38,201 nucleotides of DNA from an uncultured Roseburia sp. (GCA_900550935.1 URUD01000029.1:1-38201), one strand, 5' to 3'. Shown: positions 25,351 through 33,495, numbered from the stretch's first letter. Numbers and translations: made by a program. Notes: a model not told the origin generated them from the letters alone.

Positions 25351-25391
25351 AAAAAAAGAGACGTGCATTTGCCGCCCAGATACGGGCGGCA
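25351..25391 (-). terminator. Hairpin terminator after sigK
   Basis: On the minus strand TGCCGCCC and GGGCGGCA (25384-25391 and 25370-25377) form a perfect 8-bp GC-rich stem with a 6-nt loop. A run of seven Ts follows 12 bases later. The gap between stem and T-run is longer than in a textbook terminator, but the hairpin is the strongest in the sigK-comM interval (25291-25441). Confidence 0.6.
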
Positions 25392-25441
25392 GAAAACACC
25401 TGTTAAAAGAATATCATATCCAGTTTGCTTTTAAAAGTGTT

Positions 25442-26059
25442 TTAGAGATTTTTTCGCAATTTTTCAAGTGCCTTTTTTTCCATTCTCGATACATAGGAGC
25501 GTGATATGCCGATATTCTTTGCAATCTCCCGCTGTGTCAGCACCTTCTGCCCATAGAGTCCATACCGTCTTATAATGATAAACTGTTCCCTCTCATCCAA
25601 CACGCACGGCACCAGTTTTAAGATCTTTCCAATCTGTGACTGCCGCTCCATCTCCTCCACAACATCGATTTCCTCAGTTTCCACGACATCTAACAACTGG
25701 ATCTGGTTTCCCTCTTTGTCCGTGCCGATCGGCTCATACAAAGAAACTTCCCTGGATGTTTTCTTTTTTGCCCGAAAATGCATCAGCAGCTCGTTGTCAA
25801 TACATCTGGCGGCATAGGTGGCAAGCCTGCTCCCGTAATCCTCTTTATAGGTGGCAATGGCTTTGATGAGTCCGATGGTTCCGATTGAGATCAGATCTTC
25901 CATGTCCTCCTCCGAGTTCTGGTATTTCTTTGCGACATGCGCAACCAGACGCATATTACGCAAAATCAGTTCTTTTTTTGCCTCTAAATCACCATTTTTC
26001 CATTTTTTCAGACAATCGCTTTCCTGCTCTGGTGTTAAGGGAGTTAAAAAAGTTTTCAC
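25442..26059 (-). CDS. sigK: RNA polymerase sporulation sigma factor SigK (no pro-sequence)
   Basis: Sigma-70 family factor. The 205 residues hold region 2 (LRLVAHVAKKYQ-like start, DLISIGTIGLIKAI, then RLATYAARCIDNELLMHFRAKKKTSREVSLYEPIGTDKEGNQIQLLDVV). Region 4 follows, with the helix-turn-helix LTQREIAKNIGISRSYVSRMEKKALEKLRKNL. The region 2 to spacer segment, including SLYEPIGTDKEGN, is the SigK/SigE signature. The start is GTG with AGGGTG upstream. The protein begins MKTFLTPLTPEQESDCLKKWK, that is, at the sigma domain itself, with no ~20-residue inhibitory pro-sequence like that of B. subtilis pro-SigK. It diverges from the rluA-family gene. Confidence 0.88.
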   Translation of the reverse strand: MKTFLTPLTPEQESDCLKKWKNGDLEAKKELILRNMRLVAHVAKKYQNSEEDMEDLISIGTIGLIKAIATYKEDYGSRLATYAARCIDNELLMHFRAKKKTSREVSLYEPIGTDKEGNQIQLLDVVETEEIDVVEEMERQSQIGKILKLVPCVLDEREQFIIIRRYGLYGQKVLTQREIAKNIGISRSYVSRMEKKALEKLRKNL

Positions 26060-26140
26060 TGCACACCCTAAAAACTTTATTAATACATTCTATGAGTGGG
26101 TCAACTTCTCCGTGCTTTTCCCCTTTAAAAAATCTTTTTC

Positions 26141-26169
26141 TTGCCACGGACTTTTTTTCGAGATAAGAT
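26141..26169 (+). promoter_or_regulatory. SigA-type promoter of the RluA-family gene
   Basis: TTGCCA (26141-26146), 17 nt, TAAGAT (26164-26169), about 42 bases before the start codon of the plus-strand pseudouridine synthase gene. The rest of the divergent interval 26060-26210 shows no other clear site. Confidence 0.6.
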
Positions 26170-26210
26170 AATCGGTAGAATCACTTAGAAAAAGGCAGGA
26201 AAATAACCAT

Positions 26211-27116
26211 ATGAAACGCATTTTAACCTATTCCATCACACAAAACGACCTGCATACGCCAGTTTCCATTCAGGATTACCTGAAAAATCTCGGCTATCCG
26301 CATACCGTCTTCGTCTATCTGAGGAAAAACACAGGCAGCGTTCTGTTAAATGGCACCTGCACCCTGCTTAAAACTCCCTTAAAAGAAGGAGATCTTTTAA
26401 CAATTACTTTAGAAGAACGGGATAGTTCCAAAAACATCATCCCAGCGGACATCCCTCTTTCCATCTGCTATGAGGACAAAGATATCCTCGTCCTAAATAA
26501 GCCTGCCCATATGCCGATCCATCCTTCGATGGGACACCACGAATCCACGCTTGCAAATGCCGTTACCGGTTATTTTGATTCGTGTGGCACACCCTGTCCT
26601 TTCCGCTGCATCAACCGTCTTGACCGCGACACGACCGGTCTTACCATTGTTGCAAAACATATGTTAAGTGCCGCCATTTTAAACAATGCCATGACACGCC
26701 GTGAGATCTCCCGCGAATACCTTGCCATCGTGGAGGGAAGTACCGACGACGCCGGCACGATCGATGCACCGATTGCGCGAAAAGACGGCTCCACCATTGA
26801 GCGTGAGGTCAATTTTCTGCGCGGTGAAACGGCTGTCACACATTACAGGAAACTGGCAGAGCGAAACGGGCTTTCTCTGCTTTCACTTCACTTAGATACT
26901 GGAAAAACCCACCAGATCCGTGTCCATATGAGTTATATCGGTCACCCACTGATCGGCGATTTTCTCTACCATCCCGACAACAATTTAATAAAGCGGCAGG
27001 CACTTCATGCCCACCGCTTAATCTTTTCCCATCCGATCACCGGAACCACTATGGATTTGTCTGCAACTCTTCCAGAGGATATGGCAGCTTTTTTTCCAGA
27101 CTTCTGCGCATCTTAA
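26211..27116 (+). CDS. RluA-family RNA pseudouridine synthase
   Basis: Converts uridine to pseudouridine in rRNA or tRNA. The 301 residues begin with a segment that may be an S4-like RNA-binding domain (about 15-75). The catalytic domain follows, with YEDKDILVLNKPAHMPIHPS and the active-site motif NRLDRDTTGLTIVAK, whose D138 is the catalytic aspartate. The later conserved segment is LDTGKTHQIRVHMSYIGHPLIGDFLY. Substrate position (RluD, RluC or other) cannot be read from the sequence. AGGA lies 10 nt before the ATG. The last 68 bases overlap the end of the DUF5662 gene on the other strand. Confidence 0.94.
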   Translation: MKRILTYSITQNDLHTPVSIQDYLKNLGYPHTVFVYLRKNTGSVLLNGTCTLLKTPLKEGDLLTITLEERDSSKNIIPADIPLSICYEDKDILVLNKPAHMPIHPSMGHHESTLANAVTGYFDSCGTPCPFRCINRLDRDTTGLTIVAKHMLSAAILNNAMTRREISREYLAIVEGSTDDAGTIDAPIARKDGSTIEREVNFLRGETAVTHYRKLAERNGLSLLSLHLDTGKTHQIRVHMSYIGHPLIGDFLYHPDNNLIKRQALHAHRLIFSHPITGTTMDLSATLPEDMAAFFPDFCAS

Positions 27117-27693
27117 CCAAAACATCCTTCTGATAGGGTACCTTGCCCCGCAAAACTCTGTATTTTAAGAAATCGTTGACTCTGTCCTCTCCTTTGACTG
27201 CCAGGTAGACCAAAAGCAGCTCTAACATCGCCTGCGTATCCTCATGGAGCAGATAGTGTCCCCTGCCTTTCATATAATATCTTAGGGCACTGTCCTGTCT
27301 GTAAGCCTCTTTCTGATAATTTTTTGAGGCGGATACCCGGTCCACATACATCTCTGCGACAAAATTGAGCGGCATCTTCATACCACACATGCGGCCGTGT
27401 CCGGCTCCCTCTTTTCCTGTGCCATAATCGATCCAGTATTCCATGTGGTGTTTATTCCTGCCCTTGTGATGCAGCCAGGCAGAGGAATATCCGATCGCCT
27501 CCCGTTCTGCATTGTTTGGGCTCATATTTCCCTGATAATATTTGCAGCCAACTAAAAATTCTGTCGGAGTGTACTTTGACAGATCATGTAACAGTCCCTG
27601 ACGGTACAGACCGATCTTAAAGCATCCCTCCATCACCAGTCTTTTATGATGATTGATCGTACGCAAATGTTCTAACGCCTTCAATTTCAGCAT
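27049..27693 (-). CDS. DUF5662 family protein (HD-domain-like)
   Basis: The 214-residue soluble protein has no signal peptide. I recognise the DUF5662 pattern: EHLRTINHHKRLVMEGCFKIGLYRQGLLHDLSKYTPTEF, then GYSSAWLHHKGRNKHHMEYWIDY. The clustered His/Asp residues (H36-D37, H75-H76, H82-H83) resemble HD-type metal-dependent hydrolases. No function is established. The ATG at 27693 sits directly on the GGAG, so the first usable start may be TTG at 27684, 9 nt behind it. The 3' end overlaps the pseudouridine synthase gene by 68 bases, tail to tail. The gene follows the GH13-like gene with 7 bases between and is likely co-transcribed with it. Confidence 0.8.
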   Translation of the reverse strand: MLKLKALEHLRTINHHKRLVMEGCFKIGLYRQGLLHDLSKYTPTEFLVGCKYYQGNMSPNNAEREAIGYSSAWLHHKGRNKHHMEYWIDYGTGKEGAGHGRMCGMKMPLNFVAEMYVDRVSASKNYQKEAYRQDSALRYYMKGRGHYLLHEDTQAMLELLLVYLAVKGEDRVNDFLKYRVLRGKVPYQKDVLVKMRRSLEKKLPYPLEELQTNP

Positions 27694-27700
27694 CTCCTTT

Positions 27701-29584
27701 TCATTTTTCCTCTATTCCAATGAGCAATGAGACAGACTGTCCCTCCATCGTAAGCAGATACTGGTCATCCAGTTTCTCCTGCTGCTCTAAAAATGGTTCT
27801 TCTAAGGCAGTATTTGCCACCAGATACCACTTTTTCTTCTCCGGCAGTTTTGGAAGTGCAAGATCTGACCTGCCGCTGTGAAAATTATATCCGATATAGA
27901 CAAAATCGTCCTCGCTCCCATCGGATTTCTTTACATATGCCCCACAATACATCACACCAACCGCCTGTCTGTCTGACGGAAACGCGCTAATCCAGGCATT
28001 CTCGCCATGATAAGACAGATCCGGGAAACCTTTTCTGGCATAATCATTCTGCTGCATCGGCAATTCCGACGAGATTACCGGATGTGCCCGTCTGAACTGC
28101 GCCATTTTCATCACAAAGGAAACCAGCCAGCCATACTGTTTTTCATTTTTCCAGTTCAACCAGCCCACTGCATTGTCCTGACAATAGGCATTGTTGTTTC
28201 CGTTCTGGGAATTTCCAAATTCATCTCCTGCATAAAGAAGCGGCACTCCCTGCGCTGTATAAAGCATCGCAATGGCATTTTTAAGCTGTTTTTTCCGCAT
28301 TTTTTCTACAAAACGCTTCCGGCTCGATCCCTCCACGCCACAATTATTGCTATAATTCCAGTTGTTTCCGTCGCAGTTGTCCTCTCCGTTGCCCTCATTG
28401 TGCTTCTCACAATAACGGAACACATCTGCAAGTGTAAATCCATCATGATTGGCAATATAATTGACAAATCCCTGCACCTTATGCTGTTTTCTCTGCTGGC
28501 AGAGGAACTCTGTCAATTCGCCGCCCATGTGGTTTAACATCTTGCGCGACGGATAGAGGTATTCATCCGTGTAGACATATAAATGATGATATGGCTTTTC
28601 ATCTTCAAGCAGTACCGGCGCAAACCCGGTGTAATAAAGCTTGGTGCGGCGCAACAGCAGATCCTGTGCAATCGCCGTGATCGGGATGGAATTGCCAACC
28701 AGATGGAAGCCATCCACATGATACTCCCTGACCCAGAAACGCAGTGCATCCAGGATGATATTCTGATTGACTTTTTCATCAAAAAACAGCTCCATCACGC
28801 ACTCCATCTTGTTTTTATGAAGCTCCCGGATAAGTGTTTTCCACTCGATATCAGCCCTTGGCGTGCTGCTGTAGGATGCCTTTGGCGCAAAATAACTGCC
28901 CGGCACATATCCCCAGCAGTTTACTCTTCCGGTCGGTTCTGCCATCTGTGGTTTAATCTTATCGACTTCTTTGCTCTCCCATTTTAAATAATCCGGTAAT
29001 GGGCTTACCTTTGGCAGTACCATCTCTTCGAACTCATAGACCGGCATAAACTCGACTGTTGTCACTCCAAGCGACTTCAGATATGGGATTTTGTCCATGA
29101 CCGCTGCAAAAGTGCCTCTCTTCTTGCCACGCACCCCGGCATCCATGGAAAAATTACGGACATGCAGCTTATACATCATCATCCGGCTTCTTGGAATGTC
29201 CGGCAACACATCCTCCTGCCAGTCAAATCCCTCCTCCGGGATATCCCCACCACAGATCAGATAGTTGCGCTCTGCCCTTTTTGCGTCGTTCCATTTTTCT
29301 CTTCCTACGATACTCCTCGCATAATCATCCGTCTTTACAACGCCATTGATTTCATAATTGTATCTTAAGTTTTTCTGTGGCAGACCTTCGATACTGACGG
29401 AGCGGAGAGCCCCACGGCAATAATGCTCCGGCACTTTGATCTTCTCTGTCAGCTCGAAATTTTTGCCGTAAAAAAGAATGCTGCAATTATCTTCTTTTTC
29501 CCCTTCAAAGGTAAAAATTGCCGCATCCCCTTTTCGCACCAGCCCCATTTTTTCGTAATTTCCTTCTCGTATTCTATCGCCCAT
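27701..29584 (-). CDS. GH13 glycogen-debranching-like protein, apparently lacking catalytic residues
   Basis: The overall plan is that of GlgX/isoamylase: an N-terminal CBM48-like beta domain (about 15-110), a TIM barrel with NCWGYVPGSYFAPKASYSS (222-240), and a C-terminal beta domain. The core catalytic motifs are changed. Region II, normally GFRxD, reads DGFHLVG (291-297), so the nucleophile Asp is V296 and the Arg is H294. Region III reads TKLYYTGFAP (314-323) without the acid/base Glu. Region I (about 260-273) lacks the DxxxNH pattern. Region IV keeps NHDG (379-382). I infer a binding or regulatory pseudoenzyme. An open stretch upstream (to 29848) lacks family similarity and crosses the promoters; ATG at 29584 with AAGGGTG is the start (627 residues). 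Confidence 0.85.
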   Translation of the reverse strand: MGDRIREGNYEKMGLVRKGDAAIFTFEGEKEDNCSILFYGKNFELTEKIKVPEHYCRGALRSVSIEGLPQKNLRYNYEINGVVKTDDYARSIVGREKWNDAKRAERNYLICGGDIPEEGFDWQEDVLPDIPRSRMMMYKLHVRNFSMDAGVRGKKRGTFAAVMDKIPYLKSLGVTTVEFMPVYEFEEMVLPKVSPLPDYLKWESKEVDKIKPQMAEPTGRVNCWGYVPGSYFAPKASYSSTPRADIEWKTLIRELHKNKMECVMELFFDEKVNQNIILDALRFWVREYHVDGFHLVGNSIPITAIAQDLLLRRTKLYYTGFAPVLLEDEKPYHHLYVYTDEYLYPSRKMLNHMGGELTEFLCQQRKQHKVQGFVNYIANHDGFTLADVFRYCEKHNEGNGEDNCDGNNWNYSNNCGVEGSSRKRFVEKMRKKQLKNAIAMLYTAQGVPLLYAGDEFGNSQNGNNNAYCQDNAVGWLNWKNEKQYGWLVSFVMKMAQFRRAHPVISSELPMQQNDYARKGFPDLSYHGENAWISAFPSDRQAVGVMYCGAYVKKSDGSEDDFVYIGYNFHSGRSDLALPKLPEKKKWYLVANTALEEPFLEQQEKLDDQYLLTMEGQSVSLLIGIEEK

Positions 29585-29642
29585 ATCTTCGGTCACCCTT
29601 ACCTGTCTGTTGTTTTTCCTTCTACTCGTAATTCTATTCTTT

Positions 29643-29670
29643 ATTATACATGATTTTTGTTTCTTTTCAA
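29643..29670 (-). promoter_or_regulatory. SigA-type promoter of the GH13-like gene
   Basis: On the minus strand TTGAAA (29670-29665), 16 nt, TATAAT (29648-29643), with TG before the -10 box (extended -10). It drives the GH13-like gene and probably the DUF5662 gene. Its -35 box lies 12 bases from the candidate plus-strand promoter of the DUF1292 gene. Confidence 0.7.
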
Positions 29671-29681
29671 TATCTCTATTT

Positions 29682-29716
29682 TTGCACTGTTCATTCCGGA
29701 ATTTGTATGGTATGAT
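29682..29716 (+). promoter_or_regulatory. Candidate promoter of the DUF1292 gene
   Basis: Two overlapping readings are possible on the plus strand: TTGCAC (29682) with TATGGT after 18 nt, or TTCATT (29690) with TATGAT after 15 nt. Neither is ideal. The leader would be 30-40 nt. Confidence 0.35.
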
Positions 29717-29747
29717 AATTTCATCTATTGTAAAAGGAGGAACTGAC

Positions 29748-30059
29748 ATGGCATCAAATAATACCAATAACGAAGACGATGATATCTTAGTCACCTTAGA
29801 ACTTGATGACGGCACACAGGCAGAATGTGAAATCCTCACGATCTTCACCGTAGGAGAACAGGATTATATCGCACTGCTTCCACTTGATGAAAAAGGTGAG
29901 CCAAATGAGGATGGTGAAGTATTTATTTATCGCTACTTTGAGGACGAAGAGGGCAATCCTTCTCTCGACAACATTCAGGATGATGACGAATACGAAGCTG
30001 TTGCCGATCGTTTCGACGAGCTTTTAGACGAAGAAGAGTTCGACTCCATGGAGGACTAA
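29748..30059 (+). CDS. DUF1292 family acidic protein
   Basis: The 103-residue product is very acidic. The body ILVTLELDDGTQAECEILTIFTVGEQDYIALLPLDEKG followed by EVFIYRYFEDEEGNPSLDNIQDDDEYEAVADRFDELLDEEEF is the DUF1292 pattern (YrzB-like). No function is established for the family. A perfect AAGGAGG lies 8 nt before the ATG at 29748; the frame is open further upstream but that part crosses the promoter region. It ends 3 bases before the end of the convergent helicase gene, so no terminator fits between them. Confidence 0.9.
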   Translation: MASNNTNNEDDDILVTLELDDGTQAECEILTIFTVGEQDYIALLPLDEKGEPNEDGEVFIYRYFEDEEGNPSLDNIQDDDEYEAVADRFDELLDEEEFDSMED

Positions 30060-30062
30060 GCC

Positions 30063-31889
30063 TTACGGAGTCTGTGCTTCTTTGATAAATCTTGAAATTT
30101 CTGCATCTTTATTGTTCCGTTTTTTGACTGCAAAGAGATGCAGATTTTTTTTTGCCCTTGTCATGCCGACATAGAACATCCGGCGTTCTTCCTCGATCTC
30201 AGTGTCTAACACCGCTTTTTTATAGGGCATTACCCCTTCGTTGACATCGATCAGATAGACATTTTCATATTCCAATCCCTTCGCACTGTGCAGGGTTGCT
30301 AGCGTTACACTCTCCATATTCTGATTTTGTAAGCGGTATACTTCCTGCAATTCTTTTGTGTAGGTTTCAATATGGGAAAACCATCCGTCGTAGTCTTTGT
30401 ACTCTTTCGCGCTTTCCTGCAGTTCATCTAACACATCATAAAGGTCTTCCACCTTCATTCTGCGGTAATCTGCATATTCTGCGCAAAATTCATCATAACC
30501 GATGGCTTTTCGTATGTAATTGATGGCTGCATACGGGCTTAACCGCTCCAGCACTTTGATATCGTGTTCTAACTGTCCGATCCGCTTTGCCACCCACGGC
30601 TGTTCCTCGTAATACCATTCCCACACATCAAATGCAACTGTCGGTTCATCCAAAGAATCCCTGCTGATGTAGCGTTTCGGGCGGTTCATGATCTGTAGAA
30701 AATCACGCCTCTCCCGGCTCCCCATCGCGATCCTGATATAGGCAAAAAGGTCTTTTGCAAGCCAGTGTTCGTACAGATTTGGGATGCTGTCTCTGGTGCG
30801 GAACGGGATATTATACGCCATCAGCTGTTCCATCAAAAATCTTGGTTGCATATTGGTGCGGAATAAAATGGCAAAATCGCGGTAATTTGCTCCATGGTCG
30901 ATGGCTTCCTGGATATCCCAGATGATCCTCGCATTTTCTTCCCGCTGCCCTTCAAACAGCAGATACTCTACCGCTGCGCCATCTCCCCCGGCTGCCTGTA
31001 TCTTCTTTGGAAAACGCTCTTTATTATACTTTATGACATTGCCCGCCGCGGTCACGATCGGCACCGTCGAACGATAATTTGTATCGAGCAGCACCGTTTC
31101 TGCCTCTTTAAAGTCCTCTTTAAAATGAAGCATGATCTCCGGTTTTGCCCCGCGGAACCGGTAGATCGACTGATCATCATCCCCGACCGCAAACAGATTC
31201 TGGCTGTCGCCTGCTAACAGTTTTACCACATCATACTGGATCTTATTGATATCCTGAAACTCATCGATCAGGATATAGGGATATTTTTTCTGCCATGCGC
31301 TTAAAATGTCTTTCCTCTCTAAAAAAAGTTCTTTTGTATAGACTAACATATCATCAAAATCGATCTTGCCATGGCGGTAGAGGTATTCCTGATACTCGTT
31401 AAAGATCCGTCGAAATACCGTTTCCGCACAGTTTTTCGAATAATAATGTGCAATCTCAATCCCGGTATTCTTTACCGCACTGATTTCGCCCAGGATTGCG
31501 GTCAGGAACTCTGTTTCATCCTCATACTCTAACTTATGTTTTGTCACGATCTCACGGATCCACTGGAACTTCTGCTCTTCTTTCATGATATTTTCCGCCG
31601 TATAATGATACGCATGTTTGAGTATCATAAAAAAAACGGCATGAAACGTTCCAAATGTGACTGGACAGGCTCTGCCCATTCGCCTCTGAAAGCGTTCTTT
31701 CATCTCGGTTGCCGCTGCTTTTGTAAACGTGATTACTAAAATATTGGAAGGGGAAATATGACATTCTTCTATCAGATAGCGGGTACGCTCGGTGATCACA
31801 AGCGTTTTCCCGCTCCCGGGACCGGCTAAGACTAGCATCGGTCCCTCCTTGTGCCGGATGGCACTTGCCTGAGACGGGTTTAAATCCAT
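30063..31889 (-). CDS. UvrD/PcrA-like superfamily 1 DNA helicase
   Basis: ATP-driven 3'-5' DNA unwinding enzyme. The 608 residues show Q-motif LNPSQASAI, Walker A AGPGSGKT (22-29), motif Ia VITFTKAAATEMKERF, motif II ILIDEFQDIN, motif III AVGDDDQSIYRFRGA, motif V ATLHSAKGLEYENVYLIDVNEG and motif VI RRMFYVGMTRAKKNLHL. All SF1 motifs are intact. It is shorter than PcrA/UvrD (~720-750) and lacks their long C-terminal tail, so it may be a paralogue rather than the housekeeping PcrA. It follows gltX by 19 bases and has GAGGTAATT before the ATG. Confidence 0.9.
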   Translation of the reverse strand: MDLNPSQASAIRHKEGPMLVLAGPGSGKTLVITERTRYLIEECHISPSNILVITFTKAAATEMKERFQRRMGRACPVTFGTFHAVFFMILKHAYHYTAENIMKEEQKFQWIREIVTKHKLEYEDETEFLTAILGEISAVKNTGIEIAHYYSKNCAETVFRRIFNEYQEYLYRHGKIDFDDMLVYTKELFLERKDILSAWQKKYPYILIDEFQDINKIQYDVVKLLAGDSQNLFAVGDDDQSIYRFRGAKPEIMLHFKEDFKEAETVLLDTNYRSTVPIVTAAGNVIKYNKERFPKKIQAAGGDGAAVEYLLFEGQREENARIIWDIQEAIDHGANYRDFAILFRTNMQPRFLMEQLMAYNIPFRTRDSIPNLYEHWLAKDLFAYIRIAMGSRERRDFLQIMNRPKRYISRDSLDEPTVAFDVWEWYYEEQPWVAKRIGQLEHDIKVLERLSPYAAINYIRKAIGYDEFCAEYADYRRMKVEDLYDVLDELQESAKEYKDYDGWFSHIETYTKELQEVYRLQNQNMESVTLATLHSAKGLEYENVYLIDVNEGVMPYKKAVLDTEIEEERRMFYVGMTRAKKNLHLFAVKKRNNKDAEISRFIKEAQTP

Positions 31890-31908
31890 AATTACCTCAT
31901 GTCTGCTT

Positions 31909-33369
31909 TTATAAAGCAGTTTCTAACAATTCGATTCCCTTGCGGATACGTGTTATGCTCTCCTCTTTGCCGAGCACCTCCATCAGCTCAGTTGCACCGC
32001 CCGGTGTCATCTGTTTTCCAGATACTGCAGTACGGATCGGCCACATTACATAACCATTTTTTACACCTTTTTCCTCTACATATTTGAGAAGAAGTGCATA
32101 CAGAGCGTCATTGCTGAAATCATCCTGTGCCTCTAACATTGGAAGCACGTCTTTTAATACGGCAAGGGATGTCTCTGCGTTGGTCTTCATCTTCTTGTGT
32201 GTATACATCGCAATGTCATACTCAGGAAGTGTCTCAAAGAAATCTACATGCTCTGCGATATCCGGGAATACCTCAATCCTGGTTTTTACCATTGCTGCAA
32301 TCTTCTTTAAGTCAAGATCTTTTGTGATGACTTTTTTTAGGTATGGTTCTGCTTTTTCATAGAATGCGTCAAAGTCCATTGCCTTGATGTATTCGCCGTT
32401 CATCCATTTTAACTTGGTGTAATCAAATACTGCCGGTGATTTGCTGATCCTGTGGTAATCAAACTCTTTGATCAGTTCATCCAACGAGAAGATCTCACGG
32501 TTATCTTCCGGACTCCATCCAAGAAGTGCAATATAGTTTACGACCGCCTCGGTTAAAAATCCCTGCTCTAATAAATCCTCAAAAGAAGAATGCCCACTTC
32601 TTTTTGATAATTTCTTATGGTTTTCATCCGTGATCAGTGGCAGATGGATATAGACCGGTGACTCCCATCCAAAGGCATCGTATAATCTCTGATATTTCGG
32701 AGATGATGACAGATACTCATTTCCACGTACCACATGTGTGATATTCATGGTATGATCATCTACTACATTTGCAAAGTTGTAGGTTGGGTATCCGTCGGAT
32801 TTGATCAGGATCATATCATCTAACTCTGCGTTTTCCACGGTAATATCTCCATATAATTCATCATGGAATGTTGTGGTCCCCTCGTTTGGGATGTTCTGAC
32901 GGATTACAAATGGCTTGCCTGCTGCAAGATTTGCCTCCACTTCTTCTTTGCTTAGATGCAGGCAATGTTTGTCATAGAGCATGATCTCTTTTCCCTCAAC
33001 GACCTCCGTCTTTAAGGTTGCAAGACGCTCTTTGTCACAGAAGCAGTAATAAGCCTCTCCCTTGTCCACTAATTCTTTTGCATATTTCATGTAGATACCG
33101 GTCTTCATGCGCTCACTCTGCACATATGGTCCATAACCACCGTCCTTGTCCGGTCCCTCGTCATGTTTTAATCCGGTCTCCTCTAATGTACGGTAAATGA
33201 TATCAACCGCGCCCTCAACGAAACGCTCCTGATCGGTATCCTCTATACGGAGCATAAAATCTCCGCCCTCATGTTTTGCAATCAAAAACTCATATAATGC
33301 AGACCGCAGATTTCCTACATGCATTCTTCCGGTAGGACTTGGTGCAAATCTGGTTCTAATTTTACTCAT
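31909..33369 (-). CDS. gltX: Glutamyl-tRNA synthetase
   Basis: Charges tRNA-Glu (and, in most Firmicutes, tRNA-Gln for later transamidation). The 486 residues show the HIGH-type motif as HVGN (17-20, in PSPTGRMHVGNLRSAL), RIEDTDQERF (41-50), and the KMSKS-type motif KLSKR (253-257). The C-terminal anticodon-binding domain is full length. AAGGAG lies 8 nt before the ATG. A strong promoter precedes it, and the helicase gene follows in the same direction. Confidence 0.98.
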   Translation of the reverse strand: MSKIRTRFAPSPTGRMHVGNLRSALYEFLIAKHEGGDFMLRIEDTDQERFVEGAVDIIYRTLEETGLKHDEGPDKDGGYGPYVQSERMKTGIYMKYAKELVDKGEAYYCFCDKERLATLKTEVVEGKEIMLYDKHCLHLSKEEVEANLAAGKPFVIRQNIPNEGTTTFHDELYGDITVENAELDDMILIKSDGYPTYNFANVVDDHTMNITHVVRGNEYLSSSPKYQRLYDAFGWESPVYIHLPLITDENHKKLSKRSGHSSFEDLLEQGFLTEAVVNYIALLGWSPEDNREIFSLDELIKEFDYHRISKSPAVFDYTKLKWMNGEYIKAMDFDAFYEKAEPYLKKVITKDLDLKKIAAMVKTRIEVFPDIAEHVDFFETLPEYDIAMYTHKKMKTNAETSLAVLKDVLPMLEAQDDFSNDALYALLLKYVEEKGVKNGYVMWPIRTAVSGKQMTPGGATELMEVLGKEESITRIRKGIELLETAL

Positions 33370-33407
33370 CCTTATATCTCCTTATTTTTCCTATATAAAA
33401 CTAAATT

Positions 33408-33436
33408 ATTATATACTAATTCGGATATTCTGACAA
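33408..33436 (-). promoter_or_regulatory. SigA-type promoter of gltX
   Basis: On the minus strand TTGTCA (33436-33431), 17 nt, TATAAT (33413-33408): a near-consensus vegetative promoter 39 bases before the gltX ATG. Confidence 0.8.
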
Positions 33437-33448
33437 GGCTTATTGTAC

Positions 33449-33480
33449 AAAGAGCACCACCTTTTACGATGATGCCCTTT
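33449..33480 (-). terminator. 13-bp hairpin after the chemoreceptor gene
   Basis: Positions 33468-33480 and 33449-33461 pair over 13 bp (three G-U pairs) with a 6-nt loop, 15 bases after the chemoreceptor stop. The following sequence (GUACAAUAAG) is not a proper U-run. It ends the SBP-MCP unit, as a terminator or a 3' stabiliser, and resembles the hairpin after flgE. Confidence 0.6.
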
Positions 33481-33495
33481 TCTTTCTCTTACCTT

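Noticed and set aside
26060..26110. Sigma-E-like -10 (CATAGAAT) before sigK
   Set aside because: The -10 is close to the SigE consensus but no -35 match is at the right distance.
29585..29848. N-terminal extension of the GH13-like protein
   Set aside because: It reads through the promoter region and into the DUF1292 gene; the added residues are unlike the family, and a proper start lies at 29584.
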